Shown one piece after another: positions 1-8,431 of a stretch of 40,887 bases of DNA. The stretch's first letter is position 1; each line of letters starts with the position of its first letter. The notes under the pieces were generated by a model. It worked only from the letters and a program-made list of their open reading frames with translations, made no database searches and was not told where the DNA came from. This DNA is from Methanobrevibacter sp. (lineage in GTDB: Archaea > Methanobacteriota > Methanobacteria > Methanobacteriales > Methanobacteriaceae), in contig JAFRFD010000049.1 of NCBI GenBank assembly GCA_017434525.1, forward strand, positions 1-40,887, written 5' to 3'. Both the position numbers and the translations under genes were made by a program.

Positions 1-141
1 ACCAGTAAAAGGAGTTGACTATTTCACAGCACAAGATATAGCAAGTTTAAATATTCCTACAAAAGTTAGTGATTTGCAAAACGATACAGGATTCATTACA
101 AACACAGTAAATAACTTAACCAACTACTATACAAGTTCAAA
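1..141. repeat. Contig-end direct repeat (copy 1)
   Basis: Bases 1-141 are identical to 40747-40887. The repeat lies inside one open fibre gene and reads through the join in frame, so the molecule is circular or circularly permuted with a unit length of 40,746 bp. A length of exactly 141 fits an assembler k-mer overlap better than a biological terminal repeat. Confidence 0.95.
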
Positions 142-1477
142 TACATATACAAAATCAGAAGTAGATAGTTTAATTGCTACAGTAAGTTCTTTAAATATAG
201 AAGTAGTACAAACACTACCTACACAAGATATATCTACATCTACAATTTATTTAGTACCAAATAGCACACAAGGTACAAACAACTACTATGATGAATATAT
301 ATATGTAAGTAATTCGTGGGAACTTATAGGCTCAACTCAAGTAGATTTAAGTAATTACTATACCAAAACACAAACAGATGGATTGTTAGATGATAAAGCA
401 GATACATCTGATATTCCTACAAAGGTGTCAGACTTACAAAATGATACAGGATACATAACTGGTTATACAGAAACCGACCCAACAGTGCCTAGTCATGTTA
501 AATCTATAACTCAAGCCAATATAACAGCATGGAATAATAAATCTGATTTTTCAGGAGATTACAACGATTTAGATAATAAACCTACAATTCCAAGTGTTGG
601 TAATTCAAAAGTTTATTATGGAGTGTGTGATACATTTGCAGGTAATCAAGAAAAAATTGTTACAATAGATTCTGATTATTCTTTAGTTGCTGGAAATGTT
701 ATAAGAATTAAATTTACTAACGAAAACCGTGCAAATTCACCAACTTTAAACATAAACAACACTGGTGCAAAAAGTATAGTTGCTAAACCTATTACTGGAT
801 TATACTTAGGAAATACAGTGGTAGAGTTTGTTTATGATGGTACAAATTATGTCATTTCTGATTATGGTAGTGCGACAACAGAGCATTGGGGAATAACTAT
901 GTTAAGTAATGATATAAACGATTATGACGAGTGGACAGCAGTAACACCTAAAGCTGCAAAAACATTGGCAGATACAAAACAAGATGTGCTAGTTTCAGGA
1001 ACAAGCATAAAAACTATAAATAACACCTCTTTATTAGGAAGTGGAAATATAACTGTTTCAACATTTGATGGTAATTATAATAATTTAACAAACAAACCAA
1101 CTATACCAACAGAAATGAGCCATAATAATATAGTCGATATTATAGGTGATTTAGAATTAAAAGATTTATCTTATTTATATGCTGAAAGAGAAGATTTTGA
1201 AATAAATGTAGGAAACTTTGATACGACAAACACAACTAATATGACAGGTATGTTTGCAGATTGTGTAAATCTTGAAAACTTATTTATATTAGATTTTGAT
1301 TTCACAAATGTAACATCTTATTCTAACATTTTTAGAAATTGTGGTGCAGATAATGATTATCCTACTTATGTATATGTAAAAGACCAAGCAGCACAAGATT
1401 GGATTTTAAATTTAAGTTCTAATGATAGACCAGCAGATTGGACAAGTGATAATGTTCTAATAGGTGGAATTGGTTAG
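1..1477 (+). CDS. Collagen-like modular tail fibre, C-terminal part (gene continues from 40361)
   Basis: Codons begin at base 2, in frame with the reading frame opened at 40361. Joined over the circle the protein is 620 aa, and this part holds residues about 130-620. It has repeated linker modules of the type IPTKVSDLQNDTG, KSEVDSLI and YNDLDNKPTIP, typical of Bacillota phage fibres. A middle module starts at VGNSKVYYG (about 595). The C-terminus (about 1110-1470) resembles BspA-type DUF285 leucine-rich repeats: NTTNMTGMFADCVNLENL followed by FTNVTSYSNIFRNCG. It is therefore likely a trimeric host-binding fibre whose tip borrows a bacterial surface-protein fold. The next fibre gene follows after 10 bases, and the BppU-like gene precedes it across the join. 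The fibre assignment is firm; the receptor is unknown. Confidence 0.85.
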   Translation, partial: PVKGVDYFTAQDIASLNIPTKVSDLQNDTGFITNTVNNLTNYYTSSNTYTKSEVDSLIATVSSLNIEVVQTLPTQDISTSTIYLVPNSTQGTNNYYDEYIYVSNSWELIGSTQVDLSNYYTKTQTDGLLDDKADTSDIPTKVSDLQNDTGYITGYTETDPTVPSHVKSITQANITAWNNKSDFSGDYNDLDNKPTIPSVGNSKVYYGVCDTFAGNQEKIVTIDSDYSLVAGNVIRIKFTNENRANSPTLNINNTGAKSIVAKPITGLYLGNTVVEFVYDGTNYVISDYGSATTEHWGITMLSNDINDYDEWTAVTPKAAKTLADTKQDVLVSGTSIKTINNTSLLGSGNITVSTFDGNYNNLTNKPTIPTEMSHNNIVDIIGDLELKDLSYLYAEREDFEINVGNFDTTNTTNMTGMFADCVNLENLFILDFDFTNVTSYSNIFRNCGADNDYPTYVYVKDQAAQDWILNLSSNDRPADWTSDNVLIGGIG

Positions 1478-1487
1478 GAGGTGCTTT

Positions 1488-4445
1488 ATGAGTAAATTTT
1501 TAGATGAAGAAGGTTTAAAATATTATGAAACAACAGTAAAAGCGAGACTTCAAAATAAACAAGATAAATTACAAAGTGGAGAAAACATAAAAACTATCAA
1601 CAACGAATCACTACTAGGTAGTGGAAATATAAATATATCAAGTGGTGGCACAGCAACAGATGTAAGAATCAATGGTACATCAATAACTTCAAACGATGTA
1701 GCAGATATTCAAACTCAGGGAACATACAACTCAAGCACAAACAAAATTGCTACAATGAGTGATATACCAACAGTACCTACAGTAGGAAATGCCAAAACAT
1801 ATTATGGTACATCAACTACTGGAGCAACAACAGCAGCAAAAACAGTAACTTGTAGTGGATTTACACTTGAAACTGGAGCAACAATATTTGTTAAATTTAC
1901 TAATGCTAATACTTACAATGGAACTGCAACTTTAAATGTAAATAGTACAGGAGCAAAAACAATATGTAGTGTAGGAACTACTGAAACAACTAGATATTAC
2001 TGGAAAGCAGGAGAAGTAGTAGGTTTTGTATATGATGGTACAAACTATGTAATGATAGAAAAAGCCCCAGCAACAACAACATATTATGGAATTACTAAAT
2101 TAAGTTCATCAACAACAAGTACATCTGAAGCACTAGCAGCCACACCAAAAGCAGTAAAAACTGCTTATGACCTAGCAGATAGTAAACAAGATGAAATAAC
2201 ATCTACAAATAAGTTAGATTATTCATTGATAGATAATACGCCTACAATTCCTACCAAAGTATCAGACCTTACTAATGATACAGGATTTATAACAAACACA
2301 GTAAATAACTTAACAAATTACTATACTACTTCAAACACTTATACAAAGAGCGAAGTAGATACATTAATAGGTGCTATAAGTACATTAAATATACAAGTAG
2401 TTCAATCGTTGCCTTCAACAGGTTCAACAACAACTATTTACTTAGTACCAAAAACAGCATCTACAAACGATGCTTATGATGAGTATATTTATGTCAATAA
2501 TAGTTGGGAACATATAGGTTCAACTGAAGTAGACTTATCTAACTATTACAATAAATCTCAAGTAGATACACTATTAAATGATAAAGCAGACACAAGCGAT
2601 ATACCTACTAAAGTATCAGACTTACAAAATGACTCAGGATATATCAGTTCTTATACTGAAACTGACCCTACAGTACCTAGTTATGTTAAGTCTATCACTC
2701 AAGCAAATATAACAAGTTGGAATAATAAATCAGACTTCTCAGGAAGTTATAACGACCTAACAAACAAACCAACTATTCCTGACTCTACTTCAGACTTAAC
2801 AAACGATTCAGGATTTATAGATAATACCGTAAGTAACTTAACAAACTATACAACAACAACAGCATTACAAACGTTATTAGATGGAAAAATGGATTGGACT
2901 GAGTTATCTAGTTCAACAGTTAGAATTTGGGATTTAGAACCTGGTGCATATAAGACTACAACTGCTGCTACATTATATTACAACGGTGCTTCAGGAAGTG
3001 GTTCTGAAAGAATCGGAAATGGTGCTTTGATATTTGTGTCCGAATCAGGAACAACAACAAAAGCATTCTATGTTTTAGCATCATATAGAGATGCAACAAC
3101 ACAAGTTTTATATTTCAATAATTATGTGGGATATACAAGTTCAACAGAAGGTTATTGTTATGAAAATCTACATACAGGAGATGTGGTTGATAACTTAACT
3201 TCAACATTAGCATCTTCACCATTAAGTGCAAAACAAGGTAAAGCATTAAAAGATTTAATAGATGGACTTGCAACAGTTGCTTCTACAGGAGATTATGATG
3301 ACTTAACTAATAAACCTACTATACCAACAGTACCAACAACAGTAAGTTCTTTCACAAATGATGCAGGTTATATAACAAGTTCTGCATTAAGTGGTTATGC
3401 AACAACAAGTGCTTTAGATGATGTTCAAGACCAAGTAGATGCAAATAGTGCGAATATAATATCAAACTCCAATAAAATTGGAACACTTGCTAACTTAACA
3501 ACAACAGATAAAACAGACTTGGTAAGTGCTATAAACGAGGTAAATGGACCAATTATTGATATAGATGATGTTTTAGCAATAACAAGTCCATCAGACACAT
3601 TATTTGTTCAATTAACAGACTTATTAATATTGCAGCAACCATTTTATATAGATGATGGTAATGGGGTTAATCATTGTTGTAAAGTAATTTATGAGCAAGA
3701 AGAAGTTGGTACTTATGGTGAGGAATTAAGTTTTGTCTATGGTGATAATTATGATTTTTATATAGTTACTTTAATAACAGGAAGTGGTAATACAGTAGCT
3801 GTAACAAAATCACCTTATTCAGTTACAAATGCAAAAATAAATGGTACAAGAGTATCAGATATATTAACAAACACAGCATACAATAGTTCATCTAATAAAT
3901 TAGCAACTATGAGTGATGTCTATGAAAAAATAGTTGATTATACATTTGAATCAGATTTAACAACTGTTTCGTTTGATAATTTGAATATTTTGCCAGGCGA
4001 AAAATACAAATTTAAAATAGTTGGGGCTGCCGTATCAAGTGCAAGTGATGTATATATGAGATTTAATGATGATGAAAGCACACAATATTTTCAATGTGGA
4101 ACTTATATAAATGGAACTTTGACGGCAAATGGCAATCTAACGGAATCAAATGTATATAGGCAAGGTGAAACTGCATTTAGAATTGGAAACTCATTAAGAA
4201 CTCAATTAACAACGATAGAAGGTACTATTGAATTAAGATATAACATAACTAATAGTAGAAATTGTCCTTTCTTTACATGGCATGGTGAGTGTTTATGGAA
4301 CGGACAACAATATGTTTCAGATATGGTAGGTATATACGGACAATCAAGTGTTGATTCGATTACAAAATTAACATTTTCTGGTCCAACATTTAAAACAGGA
4401 ACTAAAATTCAATTAATTAAAGTAAAAAATGAATTTACAATATAG
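1488..4445 (+). CDS. Second modular tail fibre / receptor-binding protein
   Basis: 985 aa from ATG 1488, chosen because AGGAGGTG sits about 6 bases upstream; a longer frame from 1464 lacks such a site. The N-terminus (MSKFLDEEGLKYYETTVKAR) is a common attachment segment in Bacillota phage fibres. It is followed by the same modules as the upstream fibre in a different order: the VGNAKTYYG module (about 1780-2170) comes before the IPTKVSDL/TKSEVDTLI/DEYIYVNNSWE module (about 2240-2790). A new domain starting at WTELSSSTVRIWDLEPGAY (about 2890-3180) resembles pyocin-knob-type fibre domains. The last ~175 residues have no linker repeats and look like a beta-rich head. Probably host recognition; the exact receptor is unknown. 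Confidence 0.85.
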   Translation: MSKFLDEEGLKYYETTVKARLQNKQDKLQSGENIKTINNESLLGSGNINISSGGTATDVRINGTSITSNDVADIQTQGTYNSSTNKIATMSDIPTVPTVGNAKTYYGTSTTGATTAAKTVTCSGFTLETGATIFVKFTNANTYNGTATLNVNSTGAKTICSVGTTETTRYYWKAGEVVGFVYDGTNYVMIEKAPATTTYYGITKLSSSTTSTSEALAATPKAVKTAYDLADSKQDEITSTNKLDYSLIDNTPTIPTKVSDLTNDTGFITNTVNNLTNYYTTSNTYTKSEVDTLIGAISTLNIQVVQSLPSTGSTTTIYLVPKTASTNDAYDEYIYVNNSWEHIGSTEVDLSNYYNKSQVDTLLNDKADTSDIPTKVSDLQNDSGYISSYTETDPTVPSYVKSITQANITSWNNKSDFSGSYNDLTNKPTIPDSTSDLTNDSGFIDNTVSNLTNYTTTTALQTLLDGKMDWTELSSSTVRIWDLEPGAYKTTTAATLYYNGASGSGSERIGNGALIFVSESGTTTKAFYVLASYRDATTQVLYFNNYVGYTSSTEGYCYENLHTGDVVDNLTSTLASSPLSAKQGKALKDLIDGLATVASTGDYDDLTNKPTIPTVPTTVSSFTNDAGYITSSALSGYATTSALDDVQDQVDANSANIISNSNKIGTLANLTTTDKTDLVSAINEVNGPIIDIDDVLAITSPSDTLFVQLTDLLILQQPFYIDDGNGVNHCCKVIYEQEEVGTYGEELSFVYGDNYDFYIVTLITGSGNTVAVTKSPYSVTNAKINGTRVSDILTNTAYNSSSNKLATMSDVYEKIVDYTFESDLTTVSFDNLNILPGEKYKFKIVGAAVSSASDVYMRFNDDESTQYFQCGTYINGTLTANGNLTESNVYRQGETAFRIGNSLRTQLTTIEGTIELRYNITNSRNCPFFTWHGECLWNGQQYVSDMVGIYGQSSVDSITKLTFSGPTFKTGTKIQLIKVKNEFTI

Positions 4446-4459
4446 AAGGAGGCGATAAC

Positions 4460-4705
4460 ATGAATGAAATAATAGTAGCAGTAATATCAGGGCTATGTGT
4501 TGCAATACCTTCTATCTATACAACTTTAAAATCAAGCAAGGCAAATAACGAATTGTTTGAATATAAAATTGGAGAATTAAAAGAAGATGTGAAAATACTA
4601 AGCGATAAAGTACAAGCACATAATAACTTTGGTATAAGACTAACAAAAGTAGAAGAACATTTAAGTACATTAAAAGAAGAAATAAATGATTTGAAAAGGA
4701 AGTGA
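4460..4705 (+). CDS. XhlA-like lysis-associated membrane protein
   Basis: 81 aa with AGGAGG 8 bases upstream. One N-terminal membrane segment (IIVAVISGLCVAIPSIYTTL, residues 4-23) is followed by a charged coiled coil (about 30-80: LKEDVKILSDKVQ, LTKVEEHLSTLKEEI). This is the plan of hemolysin XhlA-like proteins found beside holins in Bacillota phages. It stands directly upstream of a holin-like gene and an amidase, so a role in host lysis is inferred. An inner-membrane location is expected. Confidence 0.65.
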   Translation: MNEIIVAVISGLCVAIPSIYTTLKSSKANNELFEYKIGELKEDVKILSDKVQAHNNFGIRLTKVEEHLSTLKEEINDLKRK

Positions 4706-4709
4706 TTCA

Positions 4710-4886
4710 ATGAAAGAAAAACTTGCTAAATTGATTGATTTGAAGTCAATCGTAACATTATGTTTAACTGGACTGTTAATCTACGGATTGGTAGCAAATA
4801 AATTTGATGCAAATGACGTAATGACTATTATAGTAATGGTCTTTACGTTTTATTTTGCAAAGAAAGATAAGGAGGTAGATCAATGA
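4710..4886 (+). CDS. Small holin-like protein
   Basis: 58 aa, ATG at 4710 with a GGAAGTGA ribosome site. Two hydrophobic stretches, SIVTLCLTGLLIYGLVA (about 13-29) and VMTIIVMVFTFYFA (about 37-50), are separated by a short polar turn and end in a basic/acidic tail (KKDKEVDQ). Size and topology fit a small phage holin that opens the membrane for the downstream amidase. The stop overlaps the start of the next gene, so translation is probably coupled. Holin identity rests on topology and position rather than a specific motif. Confidence 0.65.
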   Translation: MKEKLAKLIDLKSIVTLCLTGLLIYGLVANKFDANDVMTIIVMVFTFYFAKKDKEVDQ

Positions 4887-4981
4887 CAACCTTAACTGAA
4901 AAACAACTTAAAAAAGAGCAAAAAAAAGAAGAAACAGAAATAATGGAAGGCATCAACGAAGATGGAAAGGGTGAAGAATAA
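4883..4981 (+). CDS. Small charged protein in lysis cassette
   Basis: 32 aa, starting at ATG 4883 inside the end of the holin gene (ATGA overlap), with GGAGGT 6 bases upstream. Composition is almost entirely Lys/Glu and polar, with no membrane segment. Its stop shares a base with the amidase start at 4981 (TAATG). The tight overlap on both sides and the good ribosome site support real translation. No function is recognised; it may only couple holin and endolysin translation. Confidence 0.55.
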   Translation: MTTLTEKQLKKEQKKEETEIMEGINEDGKGEE

Positions 4982-5859
4982 TGGGATATTCTAAATTATG
5001 TTGTAAAAGAATACCTGCTTACACAGGTAATTACACAAAAGGAAGAAATACCAAAATTAAAAAAATAACTATCCATCACGTATCAGGAGTAGTTAGTGTA
5101 GAATCACTAGGTGCTATATGGAAAAGAGTAGGAAGAAAAGGTTCTTCTCACTATGGAATAGGAAATGACGGAAGAATAGCAAACTATGTAGATGAAAACG
5201 ATACTGCTTGGACAGATTCAAATTGGAACTCTAATTGCCAATCAGTAACTATTGAAACATCAAACTCTAAAATGGGTGGTAAATGGCCTGTATCTGATGC
5301 AGCATTAAAGAGTTTAATAAGACTATGTGCAGATATTGCTAAAAGAAATAAACTAGGTAAGCTAGTAAAAGGTAAAAACCTAACTTGGCATAAGATGTAT
5401 GCAAACACAGACTGTCCTGGGCCTTATCTATTAAGTAAAATGGATTATATAGTTAAAGAAGCAAACAAAATACTTGATGGAGAAAGTAAGGAAAAAGTAG
5501 ACCAAATCTTACATAAAGGTTCAAAAGTTAAATTCAATGGAGTGTTCAGAGTAAATGAATTAAAAGGAATAAGCAAAAAATATAAAAATGGAGCAATAGG
5601 TTGCTATGCAACTTGCTATGGAAAACCAGTAGGAGAAAACGATTGGATTCCTTGTGGTCCGACTGCTAAATGTGATAAAAAAGGTAAAAATATCAATAAC
5701 AACGCAATATTGAAAAAAGGAGATTATTGGTGTTGCACGAAAACCTTTACAGTTAAAAGTATTGAAGCACCATCTAAGTACACTAAAAATGGAGTTGCAG
5801 TATTGGAGGCAGATGGAGTAAAATTTAGAGTAGATTGTAGTGTTTTAAAAGAAGTTTAG
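4981..5859 (+). CDS. Endolysin: N-acetylmuramoyl-L-alanine amidase (Amidase_2/PGRP)
   Basis: 292 aa. The N-terminal ~160 residues are an Amidase_2 domain: the zinc-site start ITIHHVSG (about 30-37), SSHYGIGNDGRIANYVDE (about 58-75) and the second zinc ligands in LTWHKMYANTDCPGPYL (about 138-154). The family cleaves the amide bond between N-acetylmuramic acid and L-alanine in peptidoglycan. A linker is followed by a C-terminal ~105 aa region rich in Cys, Trp and Tyr (YWCCTKTFTVKSIE), probably an SH3-like wall-binding domain. There is no signal peptide, so export through the upstream holin is expected. The enzyme class is clear. Confidence 0.92.
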   Translation: MGYSKLCCKRIPAYTGNYTKGRNTKIKKITIHHVSGVVSVESLGAIWKRVGRKGSSHYGIGNDGRIANYVDENDTAWTDSNWNSNCQSVTIETSNSKMGGKWPVSDAALKSLIRLCADIAKRNKLGKLVKGKNLTWHKMYANTDCPGPYLLSKMDYIVKEANKILDGESKEKVDQILHKGSKVKFNGVFRVNELKGISKKYKNGAIGCYATCYGKPVGENDWIPCGPTAKCDKKGKNINNNAILKKGDYWCCTKTFTVKSIEAPSKYTKNGVAVLEADGVKFRVDCSVLKEV

Positions 5860-5869
5860 GAGTGATTAT

Positions 5870-6886
5870 ATGAAAATAGGAATTGATAAAGATAGTATCG
5901 ATTGCCCTAAAAAAAATGAAAATGAATATATCTATATATTTGATGACGAACCTCTAAAAGATTTATTAGAAACAAATTTGCATTGTATTCATTATAAACA
6001 TTGTGAATATGTAGATATAAACTTAACTAAATATAAAATAAATTGTATGAAACAAACTACATTAGAAAACAAAGATTATGACAAATTGCCAGAAAAGAAA
6101 GATTTCAAAATAGGAATAATAATACCAAACTATAATTATGAAAACACATTAGAAAAATGTTTCAATAGTGTTTTTAGTCAAACATATAAAAATTTTGAAA
6201 TTGTGTTTGTAGATGATGTTTCAACAGATGATTCTGTGAAAGTTGCAAAAAAATATTTAAAACCACCTCACAAAATAGTAGAGCTAAAACAAAAGCGATA
6301 TAATGGTGGTGCAAGAAATGAAGCATACTTACATTTATCTGATGATGTTGACTATATTTTTTGTTTAGATAGTGATGATTGGTTTATAGATGAATATTGT
6401 TTAGAAGATATAAATAATAGACTGCAAACAGAACCAGATGTTCTTTTTACAGGTTTAGCTAAATATGAAAAAGGTAAAACAACAACTGAGTTTGTACCAG
6501 AGTATAATAATAAATATGATGCTTTAAAGGGGTGGAGTGGTTGTGGCAAAGTTATAAAAAAAGAACTAGCGACACAACAAAAATGCCTATATAAAGAAGG
6601 TACACTTAAAGAGGATAGAAACCAACATTGTAGAATTTGTATTTATATGAATAGTTTTGAAGTGTTAAAGAAACCTATATATGTATGGAATAGAGAAAAT
6701 AATAAATCTGTAACAACAAAAAGAAACGATATAATGTGGCAAACATCTACAATAAGGCATCTAGCAGATGTTAAGCAATTATATTTAGAAGAAAGAGGAA
6801 AAGACCCTATGGTTGATTCTTATTTAGAAGAAAGATTAAGGATGTGTAATATAGAAGTTCAAACAGGAGGAAACGCACAATGGTAA
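5870..6886 (+). CDS. Family 2 glycosyltransferase (GT-A)
   Basis: 338 aa. An N-terminal segment of ~75 residues without recognised family precedes a GT2 domain: IGIIIPNYNYENTLEKCF, then FEIVFVDDVSTDDS (nucleotide-binding Asp residues), the NGGARNEA motif (about residue 145) and the metal-binding CLDSDDWF (about 165-172). GT2 enzymes move a sugar from a nucleotide sugar to an acceptor; the substrate cannot be read here. The stop overlaps the start of the nucleotidyltransferase-like gene, so the two are likely made together. Position just after the lysis genes is unusual for a glycosyltransferase. It could modify virion proteins or host surface glycans. Confidence 0.85.
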   Translation: MKIGIDKDSIDCPKKNENEYIYIFDDEPLKDLLETNLHCIHYKHCEYVDINLTKYKINCMKQTTLENKDYDKLPEKKDFKIGIIIPNYNYENTLEKCFNSVFSQTYKNFEIVFVDDVSTDDSVKVAKKYLKPPHKIVELKQKRYNGGARNEAYLHLSDDVDYIFCLDSDDWFIDEYCLEDINNRLQTEPDVLFTGLAKYEKGKTTTEFVPEYNNKYDALKGWSGCGKVIKKELATQQKCLYKEGTLKEDRNQHCRICIYMNSFEVLKKPIYVWNRENNKSVTTKRNDIMWQTSTIRHLADVKQLYLEERGKDPMVDSYLEERLRMCNIEVQTGGNAQW

Positions 6887-7836
6887 AAAAGTATATTATA
6901 ATATGTGGAGGAAACTATAGCACATATTTTGAAAAACCTAGACAATTAAGTATTGTTATGGGTGAAGTTCTAGTTGAAAGAACTATAAGATTATTAAAAG
7001 AAAACGGCATCAAAGATATATCAATAAGCACAAACTATAGAGATTTCGACTATTTAGGTGTTCCTATATTAGAACACGAAAATAACTATAGAACCGAAGG
7101 TTATGAAGTGAAAGGTTATTGGTGTGATGCTTTTTATCCTACAGAAGAACCTGTATGTTATATCTTTGGTGATGTTTATTTTAGTGAAGAAGCAATCAAA
7201 AAGATAGTAGAAACAGATACAGAAGATATAGAGTTTTTTGGTTCAAGACCACCATTTGCAGAAAAATATCCAAAAGACCACGAAGAACCATTTGCATTGA
7301 AAGTAGTAAACACAAAACATTTAAAAGAAGCAATAGAGAAAACAAAAAAATGGGAAGATGAAGGTAAGTTTTGGAGAAAACCTTTAATGTGGGAATTATG
7401 GGCAGTTATAAAAGACGTTCCATTACAAAAAGGACCTGGAGAATTTCCAGCAGATTACGTAGTTATAAACGACTATTCAAGTGATATAGATAGAAAATGG
7501 GATATACGAAATTTAGAAATAATGTTAGGAGGAGTAAAAATGGTTAAATTAGAAGCAGTTGAAGATTTTACTTTAGGTAAATTCAATGAACTAAAAGAAT
7601 TAACAAGAAAGAATCCAGCAAAAAACGAAAAAGGTTTTGTGTATGAAGGAGATACTTTTGAGTGTGATGAGCAAATGAGAGATTATTTGTTAGGAGATAA
7701 CAAATATAAAAGAGCATTTGCAAAAGTGATAGAAGTTATTCCTGAAAAGAAAGAAGAAATTAAAATTGAAGCAAAAGTAAAAACTGATGAACCAAAGCCA
7801 AAAAAGCAAGCAATAATCAAAAAATCTAAAAAATAG
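6880..7836 (+). CDS. Nucleotidyltransferase-like protein with a C-terminal extra domain
   Basis: 318 aa, overlapping the glycosyltransferase by 7 bases. Residues 1-~215 resemble sugar-nucleotide/MobA-type nucleotidyltransferases: IIICGGNYSTYFEKPRQLSI at the N-terminus (a variant of the GG-x-G-x-R-x-x-P loop), VERTIRLLKENGI and YIFGDVYFSEEAI with an Asp at the usual metal site. The classic loop is changed (the usual GGxGTR is GGNYSTY), so activity is uncertain. From residue 221 a small separate domain begins (MVKLEAVEDFTLGKFNEL ... VYEGDTFECDEQM), then a Lys-rich tail. It probably supplies or reads an activated sugar for the upstream enzyme. Confidence 0.6.
   Translation: MVKKYIIICGGNYSTYFEKPRQLSIVMGEVLVERTIRLLKENGIKDISISTNYRDFDYLGVPILEHENNYRTEGYEVKGYWCDAFYPTEEPVCYIFGDVYFSEEAIKKIVETDTEDIEFFGSRPPFAEKYPKDHEEPFALKVVNTKHLKEAIEKTKKWEDEGKFWRKPLMWELWAVIKDVPLQKGPGEFPADYVVINDYSSDIDRKWDIRNLEIMLGGVKMVKLEAVEDFTLGKFNELKELTRKNPAKNEKGFVYEGDTFECDEQMRDYLLGDNKYKRAFAKVIEVIPEKKEEIKIEAKVKTDEPKPKKQAIIKKSKK
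7529..7542 (+). promoter_or_regulatory. Internal ribosome site with in-frame ATG at 7540
   Basis: AGGAGG at 7528-7533 stands 6 bases before ATG 7540, which is codon 221 of the nucleotidyltransferase-like gene and in frame. It is as strong as any ribosome site in the genome. It would make a separate ~98 aa C-terminal protein starting MVKLEAVEDFTLGKF, suggesting that two once-separate genes were fused or that both forms are made. Confidence 0.55.
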
Positions 7837-7846
7837 GAGTGATAAT

Positions 7847-8098
7847 ATGGAAGAAAAGGGTTTAGCTTTAGAATTACTATCAGATTATAAAAGGGCAAAC
7901 AAAAGACAATTTATAATTATAATAGTAATTTTAGTAATGTGGTTTTTGACTATAGGGTATTTAGTTTATACCTTAAATGATATAGGTACAATAGAAACTA
8001 CTGCACAAGAGATACAAGATGTTGATTCTATTGATAATTCAAATATAGCAAATGGAGATATAAATGGGTACGATAAAACAAACAAGGACAGTAACTAA
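7847..8098 (+). CDS. Small single-pass membrane protein
   Basis: 83 aa with AGGAGTGATAAT before the ATG. A basic stretch (DYKRANKRQ) leads into one strong membrane segment (FIIIIVILVMWFLTIGYLVY, about residues 21-41), followed by an acidic Asn/Asp-rich tail of ~40 residues. The positive-inside rule places the N-terminus in the cytoplasm. Proteins of this plan are common near phage lysis genes, but no specific family is recognised. Its 3' end overlaps the next small gene. Confidence 0.6.
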   Translation: MEEKGLALELLSDYKRANKRQFIIIIVILVMWFLTIGYLVYTLNDIGTIETTAQEIQDVDSIDNSNIANGDINGYDKTNKDSN

Positions 8099-8198
8099 AT
8101 ATAGAAAATCAAGATCAAAACCAAAACATTGTCCGACCTGTGGAGCATTTGTAGCAGGTAGAGGTAATAGAAGTGCTAAAGCTAGAGTTCACAAATGA
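8064..8198 (+). CDS. Small basic CxxC protein
   Basis: 44 aa from ATG 8064, overlapping the membrane-protein gene, with GGAGAT 8 bases before the start. Very basic (about one third Lys/Arg) with a single CPTCG knuckle around residues 23-27 and a GRGNRSAKARVHK tail. One CxxC could bind zinc only as a dimer or with the nearby His residues. Probably a small nucleic-acid-binding protein; function unknown. It overlaps the sigma-like gene at its end, so translation coupling is likely. Confidence 0.5.
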   Translation: MGTIKQTRTVTKYRKSRSKPKHCPTCGAFVAGRGNRSAKARVHK

Positions 8199-8373
8199 TG
8201 AACTAGATTATATAAAGTCAAAGATACATTTTACGCCTTTTCAAGAAAGAATAATAAAATATAGACAAAATGAATACTCTATAACAAAGATGTCTATGCT
8301 AGAAAATTGTAGTGAAAGTACAATAAGTAGAGAGATAAAGAAAGTTAAAAAGAAGATTATGAAAGTAATCTGA
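8173..8373 (+). CDS. Small HTH protein, sigma-factor region 4-like
   Basis: 66 aa from GTG 8173, with AGAGGT 7 bases upstream. Residues ~20-64 form a region 4-like helix-turn-helix: LTPFQ-type opening (FTPFQERIIKYRQNEYS), then KMSMLENCSESTISREIKKVKKKI as turn and recognition helix. Small proteins of this type in Bacillota phages act on phage or host promoters. It is the last gene before a strong terminator and could control late transcription. The HTH is clear; the target is not. Confidence 0.6.
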   Translation: MLKLEFTNDELDYIKSKIHFTPFQERIIKYRQNEYSITKMSMLENCSESTISREIKKVKKKIMKVI

Positions 8374-8385
8374 CAAAAACAAGAC

Positions 8386-8415
8386 AAGAAGTAGGTAATT
8401 CCTACTTCTTTTTTT
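8386..8415 (+). terminator. Rho-independent terminator ending the late block
   Basis: A 10-bp stem (AAGAAGTAGG / CCTACTTCTT, 8386-8395 with 8401-8410), loop TAATT, and a run of T to 8415. It lies 13 bases after the sigma-like gene and closes the large rightward unit that crosses the circle join. Confidence 0.9.
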
Positions 8416-8431
8416 GTGCAATAATTTAGTT

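Noticed and set aside
1..141. Biological terminal repeat of a linear genome
   Set aside because: Length exactly 141 matches a common assembler k-mer and the repeat lies inside a gene; read depth would be needed to support a true repeat.
62..2800. Diversity-generating retroelement behind the repeated fibre modules
   Set aside because: No reverse transcriptase gene or template-repeat signature anywhere in the genome.
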